Under the pieces are notes generated by a model that was not told where the DNA came from, made no database searches, and was given only the letters and a program-made list of their open reading frames with translations. Source: Clostridiales bacterium (lineage in GTDB: Bacteria > Bacillota > Clostridia > Caldicoprobacterales > DTU083). From it: a DNA stretch of 33,735 bases. Location of the stretch: assembly GCA_012510895.1 (NCBI GenBank), contig JAAZHD010000334.1, positions 1-33,735 on the forward strand. The letters are read 5' to 3'. Below, in pieces: positions 9,424-17,850 of the stretch. Both the position numbers and the translations under genes were made by a program. How positions within the stretch are numbered: the stretch's first letter is position 1; each line of letters begins with the position of its first letter.

Positions 9424-10011
9424 TCAGCTGCCCAGATTCTCCATTATCTGTTCCACTTCTTCTATGGAATCGGCCACAATTCCTTCTGCCGCCTTTTCCT
9501 GCATATCATAACTCAGCCTGTCCAAAGGAACGGTAGTGGCCTCTACAGCCAAGGGAATTCCCGTATCCTTATCAGGGCGGAAGATGACTAAATAACCTCC
9601 TTCTTCCTTAATAATAAAGTGATCAGGACAGTAGCCGTCTATTAATATGCGGAAAACAACCTTTTCAGATGTAAAACTTCTGAGCTGCCAGTTGGGAAAG
9701 ATGGCTGCCAGTTCCCCTTCAGTCCTTCCTGCATATCTGTTTTCTATGGGATGCTCTTCTGTAAGCAGATGACTGCAGGCTGTATAATGGCGTTCCAGCT
9801 TAATAAGGGTTTTGTCAGTGGTTTTCGGAATATCAGCTTCAATCGGAGAAAGGCTTAAAGGAAAGACTTCTTCCCGTCCCATGAAGGAATCAAGCAAATT
9901 GTTTATTTGGGGAATGCGTTTTTTATATCCGTAAGCCAGTACACCTATTGTAAAAACCAATGACATACTGATTGCTATGAGCAATCCTCTTCTAAGTTTA
10001 TAAAAAAACAC
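9424..10011 (-). CDS. bofC: BofC-like protein (sporulation checkpoint, BofC C-terminal domain)
   Basis: 195 residues with one N-terminal membrane anchor (about 8-28) and the rest extracytoplasmic. The C-terminal half reads like the BofC C-terminal domain of clostridial proteins: FIIKEEGGYLVIFRPDKD, then TTVPLDRLSYDMQEKAAEGI and DSIEEVEQIMENL. In Bacillus, BofC is a forespore-secreted factor that delays SpoIVB-dependent activation of pro-sigma-K. Gene order supports the call, since bofC neighbours ruvA-ruvB-queA-tgt in Bacillus as I recall. The start is GTG at 10011 with GGAGG 7 nt upstream. The N-terminal part differs from Bacillus BofC, so the exact role here is inferred. Confidence 0.72.
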   Translation of the reverse strand: MFFYKLRRGLLIAISMSLVFTIGVLAYGYKKRIPQINNLLDSFMGREEVFPLSLSPIEADIPKTTDKTLIKLERHYTACSHLLTEEHPIENRYAGRTEGELAAIFPNWQLRSFTSEKVVFRILIDGYCPDHFIIKEEGGYLVIFRPDKDTGIPLAVEATTVPLDRLSYDMQEKAAEGIVADSIEEVEQIMENLGS

Positions 10012-10082
10012 TATAATCCCTCCGAATTAACTTCCTGGGGTTATAGTTTTACCAATAAATTTCATTTTATTCATGATGCATA

Positions 10083-10610
10083 CTATACACCATAAGAACC
10101 TAGTATTTTTATAAACTGTATTCTGCTCCAGAAATAATTCGTCAGGGGATAGCGCTTCCTGTCATAGCTGTGAGTGTTTATATATATTTTTTCTACCAAA
10201 GGAGGATTGCCGCATTCCACTATAATCAGGGAATGGCTGAACCTCCGGTTTTCATAAAAAGCCAGCTGAATAATGTCTCCGGGTTCAAGTTCACCAATGT
10301 CAGCTATTCTCCCTGCAGGCCCCGGTCCTCCGCTTTTTCGGAGAAGAAAATCAGCCAGATATGGAACACCCGTCCAGGCCGGGGCCTTATCATTGGCATT
10401 TCTGTAGTACCAGCCTGTATTAGGAGTATAATTCATAACGCCTCCTCCGGCATGGATGCACTGGGATATGAAATTGGTACAGTCTCCCCCTAAATGGGAA
10501 TAATCATAATACTGAGGATTCCTGCCCAATGCCCATGTATTGGCATAGAGCACGGCTTTTTCCCTGTCATAGGGAATCCAGCCGGCAGAAAACCCTTGAA
10601 TCATACTCAT
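10083..10610 (-). CDS. Amidase_6-type cysteine hydrolase domain protein, no signal peptide
   Basis: 175 residues matching the putative amidase domain of Firmicutes (Amidase_6), a papain/NlpC-P60-like fold. Visible: YDREKAVLYANTWA, the nucleophile Cys44 in GGDCTNFISQCIHAGG, GWYYRN, WTGVPYLADFL, the GDIIQL strand, His126 in RFSHSLIIV, and INTHSYDRKRYPL near 145, which would complete a Cys-His-Asn/His site. Proteins with this domain are often fused to cell-wall modules; here it stands alone, without signal peptide or membrane helix, so it may act in the cytosol, mother cell or after lysis. Substrate unknown. ATG start with AGGAGG 11 nt upstream. It lies between yebC and bofC. Confidence 0.8.
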   Translation of the reverse strand: MSMIQGFSAGWIPYDREKAVLYANTWALGRNPQYYDYSHLGGDCTNFISQCIHAGGGVMNYTPNTGWYYRNANDKAPAWTGVPYLADFLLRKSGGPGPAGRIADIGELEPGDIIQLAFYENRRFSHSLIIVECGNPPLVEKIYINTHSYDRKRYPLTNYFWSRIQFIKILGSYGV

Positions 10611-10734
10611 AAGATAAAAGGCCTCCTCTGCATATGTATTTTGCTAATATACTATGCACGGGAAGCCCTTCCTGCCACATTATTCATCTGACAGGGCTGC
10701 ATCACAGTCTTATCCTGGTTTCCGGCAGCCCATT

Positions 10735-11478
10735 TCAGCCTTCAAAGTCATCAGGAAATTCTGCATTATGGTATACATTCTGAACGTCATCATTGTCTTC
10801 CATCATATCTATCAGTTTCATGATGCGCTCTGCCTGCTCAGCATCAAGTTTTACAGTGTTTTGTGGAACCCTCTCAACCTCTGCTGAAAGAAAGCTGTAA
10901 CCGTTTTTTTCAAGTTCTTCGCGAACAGATGAATATACACTGGGATCGGTTATAATTTCAAAGATGCCGTCTTCCTCTGATACATCTTCTGCACCGGCAT
11001 CTATAGCAGTCATCATCAACTCTTCTTCATCAATGTTGTCATTGTTTTCTATAACAAGCACGCCTTTGCGGTCAAACATCCAGGCGACACAGCCTGTTGA
11101 ACCCAGGCTGCCTTCATTTCGATCAAAAATATAACGAATTTCACTTGCTGTTCTGTTCCTGTTATCTGTAAGCACCTCAACAATGACTGCCACTCCATAG
11201 GGACCATAGCCTTCATAGATAACTTCTTCGTAGTTGACCGAACCCAATTCTCCGGTAGCTCTCTTAATGCTTCGCATTATATTCTCATTGGGCATATTAT
11301 TTGCTTTTGCCTTGGCAATGGCATCTTTTAACCTTGAATTGGCTTCCGGGTCGCCGCCTCCGCCTACTTTAACGGCAACAGCGATCTCCCTGCCGATTTT
11401 ACTGAATATCTTGCTCTTTTTTGCGTCGCTTTTCTCTTTTTTATGTTTAATATTTGCCCATTTGGAATGACCGGCCAT
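10735..11478 (-). CDS. yebC: YebC/PmpR-family protein
   Basis: 247 residues. N-terminus [17 protein letters not shown] and the segments [50 protein letters not shown] and the acidic C-terminus are all YebC-family. Members bind DNA as regulators (PmpR) or act on the ribosome to relieve stalling at proline-rich sequences; which applies here cannot be read from sequence. The ATG at 11478 has AGGAGG 7 nt upstream and gives the family N-terminus; an in-frame extension to 11523 has no support. yebC is also near bofC-ruv in Bacillus, which supports synteny. Confidence 0.95.
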   Translation of the reverse strand: MAGHSKWANIKHKKEKSDAKKSKIFSKIGREIAVAVKVGGGGDPEANSRLKDAIAKAKANNMPNENIMRSIKRATGELGSVNYEEVIYEGYGPYGVAVIVEVLTDNRNRTASEIRYIFDRNEGSLGSTGCVAWMFDRKGVLVIENNDNIDEEELMMTAIDAGAEDVSEEDGIFEIITDPSVYSSVREELEKNGYSFLSAEVERVPQNTVKLDAEQAERIMKLIDMMEDNDDVQNVYHNAEFPDDFEG

Positions 11479-11564
11479 TAAATTACCTCCTACATCGGGA
11501 AAATGCTTAATTAATAATATCACAGGAAGCTATCCCTGTAAAGGCAGGCGCATCATATTAGTTT

Positions 11565-12224
11565 TCATTCGATGGGAACCAGGTTGAGCATCTGTTCTTC
11601 ATCCTGGACATTTATGTATGTATCAGGCACTTCTCCGACAATAATGGTTTCTGAAATGGGCACTTTGGTGGAAACGGTTATGGTATCACTTCCCAAGGGT
11701 ACAACTATTCTGACTTGGGTTTTTAATTCAAGATATATTTTATGTCTGGTCTGGTTGATTCCTGCCTGCCTGAATTCATCGCTGAAATTTGTGGATACCG
11801 ACCCTACCGGAATGATTCTGACCTTAATGGCAGGCCCCCAGCCGGAGAGCAGCTTTGACTTGGTGATGGAGCCCAACGGCACACTGATGCCCTCTGCACC
11901 CAATGTGCGTATTTCATCCTGAGCTGCCGTGGAGGTTTCTCTGGAGAGATTGTTAATCATAATTGTGTTATATTGTATCATGGAAATTTTCCCGTCTTTA
12001 TCGGTTAATACATCCGTTAAATCTGTATATTTTACATTATCGCTAAGTACCTTGCTGACCGCATTGTTCATGGCCAATACCGCTATGTATTCAACCTTGG
12101 CTTCGGACATTGCAATAATTGTGGGCTTAATGCCCAGATCTATAAGCATAAATAAAAGGAGGGCAAAAAAAATCAGGCTTAATACAACTATAATGACTTT
12201 ACATCCGGGGTTTCTCTGCAGCAT
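11565..12224 (-). CDS. yunB: Sporulation protein YunB
   Basis: 219 residues with one N-terminal membrane helix (about 9-30), followed by IKPTIIAMSEAKVEYIAVLAMNNAV and a predicted extracytoplasmic domain with QYNTIMINNLSRET, VPLGSITKSKLLSGWGP and the closing VPISETIIVGEVPDTYINV segment, all typical of YunB. In Bacillus yunB belongs to the sigma-E mother-cell regulon and is needed for normal sporulation; its molecular function is unknown. The ATG at 12224 has GGGGAGG 7 nt upstream; the longer in-frame reading to 12278 has no site. It is divergent from the penicillin-binding protein gene at 12423. Confidence 0.9.
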   Translation of the reverse strand: MLQRNPGCKVIIVVLSLIFFALLLFMLIDLGIKPTIIAMSEAKVEYIAVLAMNNAVSKVLSDNVKYTDLTDVLTDKDGKISMIQYNTIMINNLSRETSTAAQDEIRTLGAEGISVPLGSITKSKLLSGWGPAIKVRIIPVGSVSTNFSDEFRQAGINQTRHKIYLELKTQVRIVVPLGSDTITVSTKVPISETIIVGEVPDTYINVQDEEQMLNLVPIE

Positions 12225-12243
12225 AAAAACACCTCCCCTTTTA

Positions 12244-12272
12244 TATTTATGTATAGAGAGCGGGAAATGTGA
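12244..12272 (-). promoter_or_regulatory. Candidate sigma-E promoter of yunB
   Basis: Minus strand: TCACATT (12266-12272) resembles the sigma-E -35 (consensus K-M-A-T-A-T-T) and CATAAATA (12244-12251) keeps the CATA core of the -10, with 14 nt between them. The start point would fall close to the ribosome binding site, giving a very short leader. The -10 match is weak; the main support is that yunB is a known sigma-E gene. Confidence 0.35.
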
Positions 12273-12342
12273 CAACAACCTATATAGGCTTTACAAATTA
12301 ATATAGCCGTTATAAAATATTAACACACTACAGCCATCTATA

Positions 12343-12351
12343 TGCTATACT
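12343..12351 (+). promoter_or_regulatory. Extended -10 promoter for the first penicillin-binding protein gene
   Basis: TGCTATACT: a TG one base before TATACT (12346-12351, 5/6), about 70 nt before the ATG at 12423. The nearest -35-like hexamer (TTAACA) is 20 nt away, too far, so it would rely on the extended -10. Between this and yunB there is also a 10-bp palindrome CCTATATAGG at 12279-12288. Confidence 0.5.
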
Positions 12352-12422
12352 GAAAACAAGAAAAATCAGCAGATAGAATCAATTGGAGTCAAGTAATAAA
12401 AAAGTATAAATTTGGAGGCTTT

Positions 12423-15332
12423 ATGAATACACATTTAAATAATAAAAAAGGTGAGAATAAAAAAGCCGGCAAGTTTAGACAGCTTTTAAATAATTCATTC
12501 ACCAAGCGAAAAAAGGAACCAAATTTCTTCCTGTCCGTATTTGTTGCCTGCATTAAGCTCTTTATAATTGCAATTCTCATTATTGGTTTTGCGGGATTCG
12601 GTGCTGTGCTGGGCGTAGCCAAGGCCTACGTAGACGGCACTCCGAAACTGGACATTGCAAAAATTGAAGATCAAAGTCTTACATCCTTCATATATGACAG
12701 CGAAGGAAACTTAATTACTGAATACAAGGGCCTTGAACATCGTATATGGGCACCCTTAAGCGAGATTCCCTTATACGTACAGCAGGCATTGATAGCAACT
12801 GAAGATATACGGTTTTATTCTCACAATGGTCTTGACTACAAGCGTCTGGCCGGTGCATTTATCAACAACCTGAGAAATGAAGCGGTACAAGGGGGCAGCA
12901 CCCTTACACAGCAGCTTATCAAAAATACCCTTCTCAGTCCGGAACGGACCTATAAGCGGAAAATTCAGGAGGCTTACCTTGCCATTCAATTGGAAAAGGA
13001 ATATAATAAGGAAGAAATTCTTGAAGCCTATCTGAACACCATTTATCTGGGAAGCGGAAATTACGGAATAAAAGCTGCTGCCCTTAATTATTTCGGAAAA
13101 GAACTGAACCAGTTAAACCTTCGGGAATGTGCCGTCCTTGTTGGAATTACAAAAAACCCCTACAGGTATGACCCGAGGCTTAATTTTTACTCAAGAAATC
13201 AACCCGAGGTTACCTATGAAAGAGCCAACCTTGTATTAAGACTCATGTATGACAATGGTTTTATTACCAAGGCGGAATATGAAAGTGCCAGATTCGATGA
13301 AAAGCACCCGGACAGCCCAAGGAATGAAGGCTTTACTGTTCTGGAAGAGTCAAGCCATCAGAAGCTGTATGACTATCCATACTTCATAGAATATGTGATT
13401 GAAGACTTAAGAAATGAACTGATAGCCCTGTACGGCTGGGATGAAAAGGAAGCCAACAACCTGATTCTGACCGGAGGCCTTCATATATATACAACCCTGG
13501 ATACAAATATACAGTCCATATTGGAAGATACCATATATAACTACAATAAATATCCCAAAACAAAACACAGCAAGCACAGCGTAAGGCGGGTAAAAAACGG
13601 GGATCGGGTCATTGACATTCCCCAGCCCCAGGCAGCAGCAGTCGTGCGTGATCACAGTACAGGCGAACTTAAAGCCATGGTCGGGGGAAGAATGGATCCC
13701 CAGGAGCGTTTCTGGACCAACAGGGCCAATCAGGCATGGTCACCCGGCTCGGCCATAAAACCCTTGGCCGTTTATGCGCCATTCATTGAAGCGGGATATC
13801 CCGGCGGAATAATTATAGAAGACGTTCCTGTGCCCATGAAAGGATGGATCGTTGACGGCAAGGAATCATACCCGAGCAATTACAACACCTCACGCTTTTA
13901 TGGCCCCACTCCTGCTTCAAGAGCCGTCCTGAAATCTTACAATGTATCCTCTGCCCGAACCCTGACAGAACGGGTGGGAATGGTATATTCCATAAACAAG
14001 CTGAAGGAAATGGGCATCACATCCAAAAATTATGTGGACAGCAGCACTGCGACCCCGTCCAGTCTGTCTTTGGGCAGTGATCCCATCAATATGATTGAAA
14101 TAACAGCTGCCTATGGAACATTAGCTAATCACGGCGTCTATAAGGAACCTACATCTATTAAACGGGTGTTGGATAAGGACGGAAAAGTGATTCTGGATAA
14201 AACAAATAATCTTACTGTAGCTGCATTTAAGGAAAGCACTGCTTTTATCATTACCGACTGGCTCAGCAAGGTGGTAAAAAGCAGCGAAGGAACAGGCCAC
14301 AGTGCTAATTTCAGCAATATATCCATTGCAGGCAAAACCGGTACCAATACCGGACATCAGGGAGTCTTCTTTGCAGGATATACACCCTACTACACTGCCA
14401 CGGTGGTAATTGCCCATGACACCCACAGTATACCCCTGGAGGACGGTTCAACCGGCGGAAGGGCTGCAGCTCCCTTGTGGAAGGCCTTTATGGAAAAGAT
14501 TCATGAAGGTTTGGAAAATATACCGTTTTACGAAGAAATACCGGAAGGAGTAAAGACGGTTGAGGTATGCGCTGTTTCAGGGCTGCTGCCCAACAGTGAC
14601 TGTGATAAGACAACTAAGGAATACTTCCCTTCCGAAGCTGTACCCAAGGAAAAATGCAATATGCATCAAACGGTTAAGATTTGTGCCTTTTCAGGCAAGC
14701 TTCCGTCTCCATACTGTCCGGAAGACCATCTGATTACCCGATCTGTGGTTGTAATCCCTGAAAACTCGGTTTATCAGAAACTGGATGACGAAGAATTGGA
14801 AAAGATTATACCCGGGGCCTTCAGAAGTCTGGCTGATCTGGAAAAACTGGATTATAACAATCCGGATCACAGAGAACAGTTCTGCCCGCTTCATACCGCC
14901 CAATGGAAGGACACTGAACAGCTGAGAAACGAGTTAATCTTACAGGCAGAACATCTGATTTCGCAGATTACTGATAACATTAACCGGTATGGCAGCTACC
15001 TGACTCAAGGCGAAAAAGAGGCTTTAAGCAAGGCTGTATCCGCACTGAACGAAACTTTGAAATCAAATACATTAAAGCCGCCGGAAGAAGGACAACCCTA
15101 TTATACTGAAATTCCTCCGTTCAAAGCGGATGAAATCAACAAAGCATTAAATGAACTGCAAAGATTGTATGACAGCATATTTGACGCCAACTTCTGGAAT
15201 GAAATAAATAAGCCCAAACCCACACCCACTCCGCCGCCCGGTAATAACAACGGCGGGAATAACGGCAATAACGGCAATAACGGCAATAATGGAAATAATG
15301 GGAATAACGGGAATAACGGAAATCATTACTAA
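12423..15332 (+). CDS. Bifunctional class A penicillin-binding protein (PBP1A type)
   Basis: 969 residues. Cytosolic basic N-terminus, one membrane helix (about 40-68), then a GT51 glycosyltransferase with catalytic Glu127 in ATEDIRFYSH, QGGSTLTQQLIKN and EEILEAYLNTIYLG, and a transpeptidase domain with Ser443 (SAIK), SYN at 505-507 and KTG at 638-640. It polymerises and crosslinks peptidoglycan at the outer face of the membrane. After the transpeptidase come two similar Cys-bearing units (CAVSGLLPNSDC and CAFSGKLPSPYC), a helical segment, a proline-rich linker and a Gly-Asn-Asn repeat tail. GGAGG lies 4 nt before the ATG. No sporulation-specific marker identifies which class A enzyme it is. 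Confidence 0.96.
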   Translation: MNTHLNNKKGENKKAGKFRQLLNNSFTKRKKEPNFFLSVFVACIKLFIIAILIIGFAGFGAVLGVAKAYVDGTPKLDIAKIEDQSLTSFIYDSEGNLITEYKGLEHRIWAPLSEIPLYVQQALIATEDIRFYSHNGLDYKRLAGAFINNLRNEAVQGGSTLTQQLIKNTLLSPERTYKRKIQEAYLAIQLEKEYNKEEILEAYLNTIYLGSGNYGIKAAALNYFGKELNQLNLRECAVLVGITKNPYRYDPRLNFYSRNQPEVTYERANLVLRLMYDNGFITKAEYESARFDEKHPDSPRNEGFTVLEESSHQKLYDYPYFIEYVIEDLRNELIALYGWDEKEANNLILTGGLHIYTTLDTNIQSILEDTIYNYNKYPKTKHSKHSVRRVKNGDRVIDIPQPQAAAVVRDHSTGELKAMVGGRMDPQERFWTNRANQAWSPGSAIKPLAVYAPFIEAGYPGGIIIEDVPVPMKGWIVDGKESYPSNYNTSRFYGPTPASRAVLKSYNVSSARTLTERVGMVYSINKLKEMGITSKNYVDSSTATPSSLSLGSDPINMIEITAAYGTLANHGVYKEPTSIKRVLDKDGKVILDKTNNLTVAAFKESTAFIITDWLSKVVKSSEGTGHSANFSNISIAGKTGTNTGHQGVFFAGYTPYYTATVVIAHDTHSIPLEDGSTGGRAAAPLWKAFMEKIHEGLENIPFYEEIPEGVKTVEVCAVSGLLPNSDCDKTTKEYFPSEAVPKEKCNMHQTVKICAFSGKLPSPYCPEDHLITRSVVVIPENSVYQKLDDEELEKIIPGAFRSLADLEKLDYNNPDHREQFCPLHTAQWKDTEQLRNELILQAEHLISQITDNINRYGSYLTQGEKEALSKAVSALNETLKSNTLKPPEEGQPYYTEIPPFKADEINKALNELQRLYDSIFDANFWNEINKPKPTPTPPPGNNNGGNNGNNGNNGNNGNNGNNGNNGNHY
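15255..15326 (+). repeat. Tandem 9-bp repeat encoding Gly-Asn-Asn
   Basis: Eight 9-bp units of the form GGN AAT AAY (the last ends in CAT) encode seven Gly-Asn-Asn triplets and one Gly-Asn-His at the very C-terminus of the penicillin-binding protein. Third positions vary between units, so it is somewhat diverged rather than freshly expanded. Length variation between strains is likely. Confidence 0.9.
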
Positions 15333-15333
15333 T

Positions 15334-15753
15334 CTAAAAATAACTGGGGATCAGGAAGTAAAACAATGATCCCCCTATTTTTCCCAAAATTACAAAGAGA
15401 ATAATGAGATATACCAGATGAGCTATTTTAAGCTTAAAGGCAACAATGGTTATAATGTCGAAAGTCTCAGTTAAGGCCGCGGCTACCATTCCAACAAAGA
15501 TGCCCAGTAAGAAGCCCAGAGGAATTATTAAGAAACTCATATATTTAGTTGAAAAACCGGTGAAATATACGAGGCAGGAAAAGAGCCCGCCCAGCACCAG
15601 GCATACCTGATAGCCCAGGGTATGCTTGGGTGTCCTGCTCCATCTGACAATAAAACTTGGCAGTCCCAAAACCGTTATAAAAGCACTTACGCTTGCGCCT
15701 ACTGCCAGGCCGCCGGCCAATCCCGTCAATATAGTTAAAATAACAGTTCTCAA
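15334..15753 (-). CDS. spoVAB: Stage V sporulation protein AB
   Basis: 139-residue integral membrane protein with about four helices (roughly 2-30, 50-65, 72-95 and 110-135), the size and pattern of SpoVAB (141 residues in Bacillus as I recall). Visible: GLAGGLAVGASVSAFITVLG, IPLGFLLGIFVGMVAAALTE and a hydrophobic C-terminus. SpoVA proteins take part in moving dipicolinic acid into the developing spore and out at germination. Its ATG overlaps the spoVAA stop by 4 nt. spoVAC and later spoVA genes do not follow; the next gene converges. Sequence conservation in SpoVAB is low, so the call leans on position after spoVAA. Confidence 0.9.
   Translation of the reverse strand: MRTVILTILTGLAGGLAVGASVSAFITVLGLPSFIVRWSRTPKHTLGYQVCLVLGGLFSCLVYFTGFSTKYMSFLIIPLGFLLGIFVGMVAAALTETFDIITIVAFKLKIAHLVYLIILFVILGKIGGSLFYFLIPSYF
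15346..15374. terminator. Bidirectional terminator inside the 3' end of spoVAB
   Basis: Perfect 8-bp stem GGGGATCA/TGATCCCC (15346-15353 and 15367-15374) with a 13-nt loop. On plus it is followed by CTATTTTT, on minus by AGTTATTTTTAG. It lies 14 nt after the penicillin-binding protein stop and within the last codons of spoVAB, whose stop is at 15334-15336. It can end both convergent transcripts. Confidence 0.75.
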
Positions 15754-16358
15754 GTTTCTTTTTTCCCTTCCTGATCGCTGATATATTCCTTAAGCTCTTT
15801 TTCAGACTGATGCATCTCCAGTTCCATCGGTCCGGGATTATTTCTGTTTTTAAGTTTCTCCGGCACATCAAAGAAAATCGCTATGCCTGCGCCTATTCCA
15901 ATTGAATAGCTGACAGTAAACAGTGCCGGTGAATCAGTTTTTTCGCCGCTGATAAAATGATATACAGCCTGATGAGCTTCTTTCATATTCACATCGGAAT
16001 GAAAATATAAAATAGCCAAAGCGGAACCTAAAAAAAGCAGGATCATTGCAAAGGCTATCCTAAGAAAAACGGATATGGTTTTTTTCTGTCTTTGCTGTCT
16101 TGGCTCAAACAATGTAAATGATTCCCCGATGGTATTTACCCGCACATTCCCCACATGCTCATGGATCAGCTGAATTACTTTTACAGCAGTCAGCCTGAGA
16201 GGACTGCTGATCCCATACGGATATACGGAAATTTGTTTTATTTTATTAATTATTTCCTCCGGACCTGTCAATTCTATAAAATCCCCTAAATGTGCAGGTT
16301 CACCCGGATACTTGTTGTAATAGGATTTAAACTGGAAATAGACATCATGATTATCCAT
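15750..16358 (-). CDS. spoVAA: Stage V sporulation protein AA
   Basis: 202 residues (206 in Bacillus as I recall). Cytosolic N-terminal domain with YPGEPAHLGDFIELTG, then two membrane helices. The stretch LFLGSALAILYFHSDVNM, KEAHQAVYHFISGEKTDSP and YSIGIGAGIAIFF closely follows SpoVAA, ending in the PMELEMHQSEKELKEYI helix. Part of the spoVA system for dipicolinic acid handling; the role of SpoVAA itself is unclear. The ATG at 16358 is chosen because GGAGG lies 8 nt upstream and the length then matches the family; an in-frame ATG at 16397 lacks a good site. It overlaps the preceding small ORF by 8 nt and spoVAB by 4 nt. Confidence 0.92.
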   Translation of the reverse strand: MDNHDVYFQFKSYYNKYPGEPAHLGDFIELTGPEEIINKIKQISVYPYGISSPLRLTAVKVIQLIHEHVGNVRVNTIGESFTLFEPRQQRQKKTISVFLRIAFAMILLFLGSALAILYFHSDVNMKEAHQAVYHFISGEKTDSPALFTVSYSIGIGAGIAIFFDVPEKLKNRNNPGPMELEMHQSEKELKEYISDQEGKKET

Positions 16359-16530
16359 CCACTCTGCCTCCAGAGGATGACTCAACTGCTTCGACATATT
16401 TGGCGCCTGAATATTTCCTGTCCTGATTTGCCTGACGGCCTATAACCGTCCAGACAGATATTGCAGTCATAAGTAAAATCAGGATGGCAGCCATTATCCA
16501 TTTCCATATGCTGTTCCTGGATATGAACAA
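16351..16530 (-). CDS. Small single-helix membrane protein between sigF and spoVAA
   Basis: 59 residues when started at TTG 16530, which has GGGAGG 9 nt upstream; an in-frame ATG at 16551 (66 residues) has no good site. One membrane helix (about 8-30: WIMAAILILLMTAISVWTVI), then a short polar tail. Its stop overlaps the start region of spoVAA by 8 nt, so the two would be translationally coupled. The coupling, strong ribosome binding site and clean helix support a real gene. I do not recognise a family. Its location suggests a forespore membrane role, but that is inference. Confidence 0.6.
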   Translation of the reverse strand: MFISRNSIWKWIMAAILILLMTAISVWTVIGRQANQDRKYSGAKYVEAVESSSGGRVDG

Positions 16531-16582
16531 ATTGCGAGTCCTCCCATCCATTATGAGATTTTGTTTAGATTAACCATTTGTT

Positions 16583-16612
16583 ATTGTACGCTATCTTTGG
16601 GTAATTATTCAA
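16583..16612 (-). promoter_or_regulatory. Possible internal promoter between sigF and the small ORF
   Basis: Minus strand: TTGAAT (16607-16612) and TACAAT (16583-16588) with 18 nt between. It looks sigma-A-like. A sigma-G -35 (GAATA) also occurs, but without a matching -10. It lies in the only sizeable gap (103 nt) of the operon, so it could give spoVAA-spoVAB separate expression. Confidence 0.35.
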
Positions 16613-16633
16613 AATCTTAAGATGAACGGAAGA

Positions 16634-17404
16634 CTATATCATTTCCCGCATTTTCAGAAGAACCTTCTTTTCTATGCGAGAGACTTGCACTTGTGAGATG
16701 TTAAGCATTTCGGCAATTTCACTTTGAGTCTTGTCACGGAAATATCGCATGATAATAATTGTTCGTTCTCTTTTATCCAGCTTTGACAACAGATCATTTA
16801 TGGCAATGCGCTGCATGAGCTCTTCTTCTTCGGCTTCAGCGCCGGTTTCAGCCATCTTATCTATGAGAAGAATAGGATTATTGTCCTCTTCATAGATTAC
16901 ATCATAGATGGAAACCGGCGTGCGCACCGCATCCATTGCATATACCAGTTCTTCAGGAGTGCTTTCCACCTCATCGGCAATTTCCTGTATATTGGGTTCC
17001 CGGCCCAGTATATTTTTCAGCCTTTCCCTGGCAGCAGCCGATTTATTAACTAATTCCTTTAAGGGCCTGCTGACCTTGATTATGCCGTCATCTCTTAAAA
17101 AGCGCTTGATTTCACCCATTATCATGGGGACAGCATAGGTTGAAAACCGCACATTATACTCTTTGTCATAGTTTTTTATTGCCTTTATAAGACCAATAGA
17201 TCCAAGCTGAAATAAATCTTCATATTCGTGGCCCCTGTTAAGAAACTTTTTTACTATGCTTTTTATAAGAGCAGTGTTTTTTCGTACCAGTATCTCTTCC
17301 GCTTCCTTGTCTCCCTTCTGAGCCTTATCTATCAAAGCCAGGGTTTCCTCGTGTGACAGAAGGTCCCTGTCCTCTTCCCGATAATCCGGCACAGTGCTCA
17401 TCAT
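16634..17404 (-). CDS. sigF: RNA polymerase sporulation sigma factor F
   Basis: 256 residues (255 in Bacillus). Sigma-70 family of the sporulation group, with region 2 ([49 protein letters not shown]), region 3 and region 4 with the helix-turn-helix [22 protein letters not shown]. SigF is the first forespore-specific sigma factor; it is held inactive by SpoIIAB until SpoIIAA frees it. It is the third gene of the spoIIA operon, its ATG overlapping the spoIIAB stop by 4 nt, which fixes near-equal production of factor and anti-factor. Order and length leave little doubt. Confidence 0.98.
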   Translation of the reverse strand: MMSTVPDYREEDRDLLSHEETLALIDKAQKGDKEAEEILVRKNTALIKSIVKKFLNRGHEYEDLFQLGSIGLIKAIKNYDKEYNVRFSTYAVPMIMGEIKRFLRDDGIIKVSRPLKELVNKSAAARERLKNILGREPNIQEIADEVESTPEELVYAMDAVRTPVSIYDVIYEEDNNPILLIDKMAETGAEAEEEELMQRIAINDLLSKLDKRERTIIIMRYFRDKTQSEIAEMLNISQVQVSRIEKKVLLKMREMI

Positions 17405-17850
17405 TCTCTCTCCGTTTCAGTATTCTCAATGCTAATGTACTTAATCATACGCACCTTTGTACCCTGACCCGGTGCAGAACTCACCTCCACCTTATCCATA
17501 AAAGTTTCCATTACTGTAAAGCCCATACCGGAGCGTTCCAGCTCAGGTTTGGAGGTATAGAGGGGCTGCCGGGCAAGCTCCACATCTTCAATACCCTTTC
17601 CGTAATCAATTACTTCTATATCAATGCAGTTATCATATAGCCTGGCATTAATTATGACTATTTCATTGGAACTGTCATAGCCGTGGATGATGGCATTGGT
17701 GACTGCCTCCGAAACAGCCGTTTTAATATCAGCAAGCTCCTCTAATGTGGGATCCAGTTGAGATGCAAAAGCGGCAACTGCTACTCTTGCAAAAGCTTCA
17801 TTTTGTGACTTGCTTAAAAATTCCAACTTCATTTCGTTTTTTATTTTCAT
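17401..17850 (-). CDS. spoIIAB: Anti-sigma F factor / serine kinase
   Basis: 149 residues. GHKL-type kinase: helix with [19 protein letters not shown] (N-box, Asn in EAVTNAI), ATP-lid region [19 protein letters not shown], and [17 protein letters not shown] (G2 box). It binds and inhibits sigma F with ATP and phosphorylates SpoIIAA on a serine. ATG with AGGAGGG about 8 nt upstream; overlaps spoIIAA upstream and sigF downstream by 4 nt each (ATGA), so all three proteins are coupled. Confidence 0.98.
   Translation of the reverse strand: MKIKNEMKLEFLSKSQNEAFARVAVAAFASQLDPTLEELADIKTAVSEAVTNAIIHGYDSSNEIVIINARLYDNCIDIEVIDYGKGIEDVELARQPLYTSKPELERSGMGFTVMETFMDKVEVSSAPGQGTKVRMIKYISIENTETERE

Noticed and set aside
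15545-15871. ORF overlapping spoVAA and spoVAB in another frame
   Set aside because: Out-of-frame shadow of two recognised sporulation genes.
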